7,616 nucleotides of DNA from an uncultured Eubacteriales bacterium (lineage in GTDB: Bacteria > Bacillota > Clostridia > Christensenellales > Borkfalkiaceae). The DNA is taken from assembly GCA_905211955.1 (NCBI GenBank), contig CAJMCT010000047.1, positions 1-7,616 on the forward strand. Direction: 5' to 3'. Positions within the stretch are counted from its first letter, which is position 1; each line of letters begins with the position of its first letter. The translations under genes and the position numbers were made by a program. The notes under the pieces were generated by a model. That model was given only the letters and a program-made list of their open reading frames with translations. It made no database searches and was not told the DNA's origin. This document shows positions 5,373 to 7,616 of this stretch, piece after piece.

Positions 5373-6788
5373 TTAATCTTGATAAATTTTAAGCCATGCG
5401 GGTAGTTTTTCTATAAAATCGGAGTTGTTTTTTGATTTGTTTATCATTTCAATAAACTTTTCTATATCGGTATCCGATAAGAGTTTGCGCATTTTATACT
5501 CTGCGGAAAGTTCACTCTCAGAAAGCAAATATTCTTCCTTTCTAGTTCCCGATTTCTTTATATCGATTGCGGGGAATATGCGCCTTTCGGCAAGGTCGCG
5601 AGATAAGTGAATTTCCATGTTTCCCGTTCCCTTAAATTCTTCAAAAATAACTTCGTCCATACGGCTACCCGTATCAACTAGTGCCGTTGCCAAAATGGTT
5701 AAACTGCCACCTTCTTCTACGTTTCTTGCCGAACCGAAAAATGCTTTCGGGCCGTAGAACGCAACGGGATCTATACCGCCGGACAAGGTTTTACCCGAAC
5801 TTTCTACTTGATTGTTATACGCTCTAGTTAATCTCGTAATAGAGTCTAAAAGTATTACTACGTCTTGCCCTTCTTCAACTAAGCGCTTTGCCCTTGTTAT
5901 AACGTTTTCGGCAACCTTTACGTGATGCTCTGCAGTTTCGTCAAAAGTAGAATACACTACGTCCGCCGAAACACTCTTTCTAATATCCGTCACTTCTTCA
6001 GGACGTTCGTCAACTAAAAGTATTATTAGTTTTATCTCTTTATGATTTTCTTCTATACTCTTTGCAACTTCTTTTAAAAGGGTGGTCTTACCCGTTTTTG
6101 GCGGTGCTACGATTAAGCCTCTTTGTCCTTTGCCTAACGGTGCGAATAAATCTATAATTCGCATTGCCGTGCATTTATCTTGCCTTTCTAGAACGATTTT
6201 TTTATCGGGATAACAAGGGGTTAACTTATCAAAGTTTTTCCTTTTTAGGATTTCTTCTGGCGAAAAACCGTTTACTTCTATTACGCTATTAATTGCCGGC
6301 GAATCGTCTATGCGGTTTTCTTTTGCCGTACACTTAACGTAGTCACCGTTTCTAAGCCCAAACTTTTTAACGTTTTGTTGAGAAACGTATACGTCATAAT
6401 AAACGTCTTCACTTTTGCATCTTATGAAGCCGTAGCCTTTATCGAGTTGCTCAAAAACACCTTCCCTTTCTAAAAGTGGCGGTTCTTTTGAATCGCTAAA
6501 AACCAAAGGATTGTTCGCCTTTGGAATTTTAGTGTAATCGTCGTCCATTTCGTCGTAATTCTTTCTATAAAAAATAGAAAGGTCTATTCCGCTTTTTGGT
6601 GGAGCGCCTTTATTGGTGGGAGATGCCGGCTCTAATTCGCGGTTTTGTATTGCTATAATTTCACGAATAAGAACGTCTTTACTCTTTTCAGTAGGACCTT
6701 TAACACCGATAGCACGACCCAATTCCCTTAAAACACCGAGTTTATACTTGTCTAAAAACTCATAGTCGAATTTGATGAATTTTTCCAT
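5373..6788 (-). CDS. rho: Transcription termination factor Rho
   Basis: A 471-residue hexameric RNA-dependent ATPase that terminates transcription at Rho-dependent sites. It has an N-terminal Rho_N helical domain (about 8-50), then a polar, low-complexity linker (about 52-105) that adds length compared with the 419-residue E. coli protein. An RNA-binding cold-shock-like domain with GVFEQLDKGYGFIR follows (about 110-170). The RecA-type ATPase core has Walker A APPKTGKTT (228-236), Walker B VVILLD (310-315), Q-loop SGKTLSGGID (331-340), and R-loop VDTGSRMDEVIFEEFKGTGN (371-390). The residues around the bicyclomycin site (DTGSRMDE) are conserved. The start is the ATG at 6788, with a moderate AGGGG (6795-6799) 6 nt upstream. 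It is the first gene of an apparent rho-methyltransferase operon. Many Firmicutes tolerate loss of Rho, so its full conservation here indicates active use. Confidence 0.97.
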   Translation of the reverse strand: MEKFIKFDYEFLDKYKLGVLRELGRAIGVKGPTEKSKDVLIREIIAIQNRELEPASPTNKGAPPKSGIDLSIFYRKNYDEMDDDYTKIPKANNPLVFSDSKEPPLLEREGVFEQLDKGYGFIRCKSEDVYYDVYVSQQNVKKFGLRNGDYVKCTAKENRIDDSPAINSVIEVNGFSPEEILKRKNFDKLTPCYPDKKIVLERQDKCTAMRIIDLFAPLGKGQRGLIVAPPKTGKTTLLKEVAKSIEENHKEIKLIILLVDERPEEVTDIRKSVSADVVYSTFDETAEHHVKVAENVITRAKRLVEEGQDVVILLDSITRLTRAYNNQVESSGKTLSGGIDPVAFYGPKAFFGSARNVEEGGSLTILATALVDTGSRMDEVIFEEFKGTGNMEIHLSRDLAERRIFPAIDIKKSGTRKEEYLLSESELSAEYKMRKLLSDTDIEKFIEMINKSKNNSDFIEKLPAWLKIYQD

Positions 6789-6898
6789 AAAATACCCCTA
6801 TACGCTATTTAGTTAAAATTAATTTGGAAAGTAAAAAGATTAATGTAAAAAATTAAAGTAAATTTAATCAAAATTACGAATTTCTTCGCTTTAACGAT
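6789..6898 (-). promoter_or_regulatory. rho leader/promoter region
   Basis: A 110-bp A+T-rich gap between the terminator hairpin and the rho ATG must contain the rho promoter if the hairpin works. No strong consensus is visible. The best candidate I see is minus-strand TTGATT (about 6870-6875) with a weak TACATT about 18 bp downstream. No riboswitch-like structure was recognised. Confidence 0.3.
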
Positions 6899-6955
6899 AA
6901 AAAAAACGGTAAAACTGTTATTACCTTTATTATAATAACATATTTCACCGTTTTT
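6899..6955. terminator. Long imperfect bidirectional terminator hairpin downstream of the flavoprotein gene
   Basis: The outer stem AAAAACGGT (6902-6910) pairs with ACCGTTTTT (6947-6955). An inner stem TGTTATTA (6916-6923) pairs with TAATAACA (6933-6940) around a 9-nt loop. Three A:T pairs lie between the two stems, flanked by a mismatch and a small bulge. On the minus strand the hairpin is followed by eight U (from 6906-6899), a good terminator for the flavoprotein gene ending at 6997. A 5-nt T-tract on the plus strand makes it potentially bidirectional. Confidence 0.8.
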
Positions 6956-6996
6956 GTTAAGGGTTTTTATACAAAATTGTGGAATTTTGTTCAAAA

Positions 6997-7616
6997 TTAT
7001 TCTAAACTGTCTTTTATGTTTTGTGCAGATTTGATTCCCGAGCAAAATGCGAACGTTAAGTTATATCCACCGCAGTCTCCGTCAACGTCTAAAACTTCGC
7101 CCGTTAAATATAAGCCGTCCACCAACTTACTTTGATAAGTTTTAGCATCGATTTGGTCGGTTTTTATACCGCCCTTGGTCACTTGCGCATAGTTAAAACC
7201 TAAGTTTCCGTTAACTTTTAACGCAAAGTTTTTCAATGCTTTTGCTAAAACTTTCGGCTCTGTTGAATTTGCGTTTTTGACAAGCCTTTCGCCTATCTTT
7301 TTATTTAAAATTCCGCAAAGAATACCTGCGTTTTCAAGATTTAATACTTCTCTTCTTTCTTCTAAAAGTTTTATAGTTTCATCTAACGTAAAGTCTGGCA
7401 AAAATTCTATTTTGATAATCGGATTTTTAGCGAGTGCTAAATATCCCGATACCGTAAACACCGTGTTTCCCGATACTCCGTATTCGGTAAATAAAACGTC
7501 ACCCTTAGCACTCTTTAATACCTTGTCGCCGGCAAGCGCGTAAACCTTAGCATATTCTTTTAAGCCTTTAAGACCGCGTATCTTCTCAAGTTCGGTTTTT
7601 ACTTGAACGAGCGATG
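6997..7616 (-). CDS. HI0933/YhiN/BaiN-type FAD-dependent oxidoreductase, C-terminal half, 5'-truncated by window edge
   Basis: The minus-strand frame is open to the window's right edge. The GTG at 7461 is an internal Val inside a continuous conserved stretch, so the gene extends beyond 7616; about 205 residues are visible of a family length near 400. Hallmarks are LFTEYGVSGNTVF (about 40-52 of the visible part) and the C-terminal block QVTKGGIKTDQID, followed by GLYLTGEVLDVDGDCGGYNLTFAFCSG. In HI0933-like flavoproteins this last block contacts FAD. The family has poorly defined oxidoreductase roles; BaiN was assigned to bile acid dehydroxylation, but most members are of unknown substrate, so no specific function is claimed. 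The N-terminal Rossmann FAD-binding motif lies off the window. It ends 40 nt before a strong terminator, so rho is probably transcribed separately. Confidence 0.9.
   Translation of the reverse strand, partial: SLVQVKTELEKIRGLKGLKEYAKVYALAGDKVLKSAKGDVLFTEYGVSGNTVFTVSGYLALAKNPIIKIEFLPDFTLDETIKLLEERREVLNLENAGILCGILNKKIGERLVKNANSTEPKVLAKALKNFALKVNGNLGFNYAQVTKGGIKTDQIDAKTYQSKLVDGLYLTGEVLDVDGDCGGYNLTFAFCSGIKSAQNIKDSLE

Noticed and set aside
6809..7045. Minus-strand 78-residue frame between rho and the flavoprotein gene
   Set aside because: It reads through the terminator hairpin and overlaps the flavoprotein C-terminus in another frame. The composition is low-complexity K/F/N/I and no ribosome binding site is evident.

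Overview
The window looks like part of a chromosome from a low-GC, endospore-forming Firmicute, most likely an uncultured gut Clostridia lineage. The evidence is a SpoIIE-type sporulation phosphatase, a Firmicutes-style Rho factor, strong AGGAG-type ribosome binding sites, and A-tract/T-tract bidirectional hairpin terminators. The lineage call is an inference from gene content. No rRNA, tRNA, CRISPR array, transposase or phage structural gene was seen.

Layout, left to right. (1) 1-1295, plus strand: C-terminal part of SpoIIE (cytosolic regulatory segment and PP2C phosphatase), cut by the window edge. (2) 1297-3137: a compact module lying between two nearly identical hairpin terminators. It holds a minus-strand lipoprotein gene (lipobox, collagen-like Gly-X-Y stretch, BspA-type leucine-rich repeats) and a divergent 67-residue XRE/Cro-type regulator. 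The 91-bp gap between them contains a consensus minus-strand promoter with a perfect inverted repeat in its -35/-10 spacer, and a plus-strand -10 box so close to the regulator's ATG that its mRNA is probably leaderless. (3) 3154-4341, minus: a 395-residue protein of the CofE-like (F420-0:glutamate ligase-like) family, preceded by a perfect 14-bp palindrome. (4) 4450-5370 and 5373-6788, minus: a beta-class adenine DNA methyltransferase whose ATG lies 2 nt after the stop codon of rho, so the pair looks like a translationally coupled operon. (5) 6789-6996: rho leader region and a long imperfect terminator hairpin. (6) 6997-7616, minus: C-terminal half of an HI0933/YhiN/BaiN-type flavoprotein, cut by the right edge.

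Most of the window is core or housekeeping material. The accessory part is the lipoprotein/XRE module. If it is removed, spoIIE and the CofE-like gene would converge on one shared bidirectional terminator. This suggests that the module entered, or is maintained at, a duplicated terminator. The second point of interest is the coupling of an apparently solitary DNA methyltransferase to the global transcription terminator Rho.
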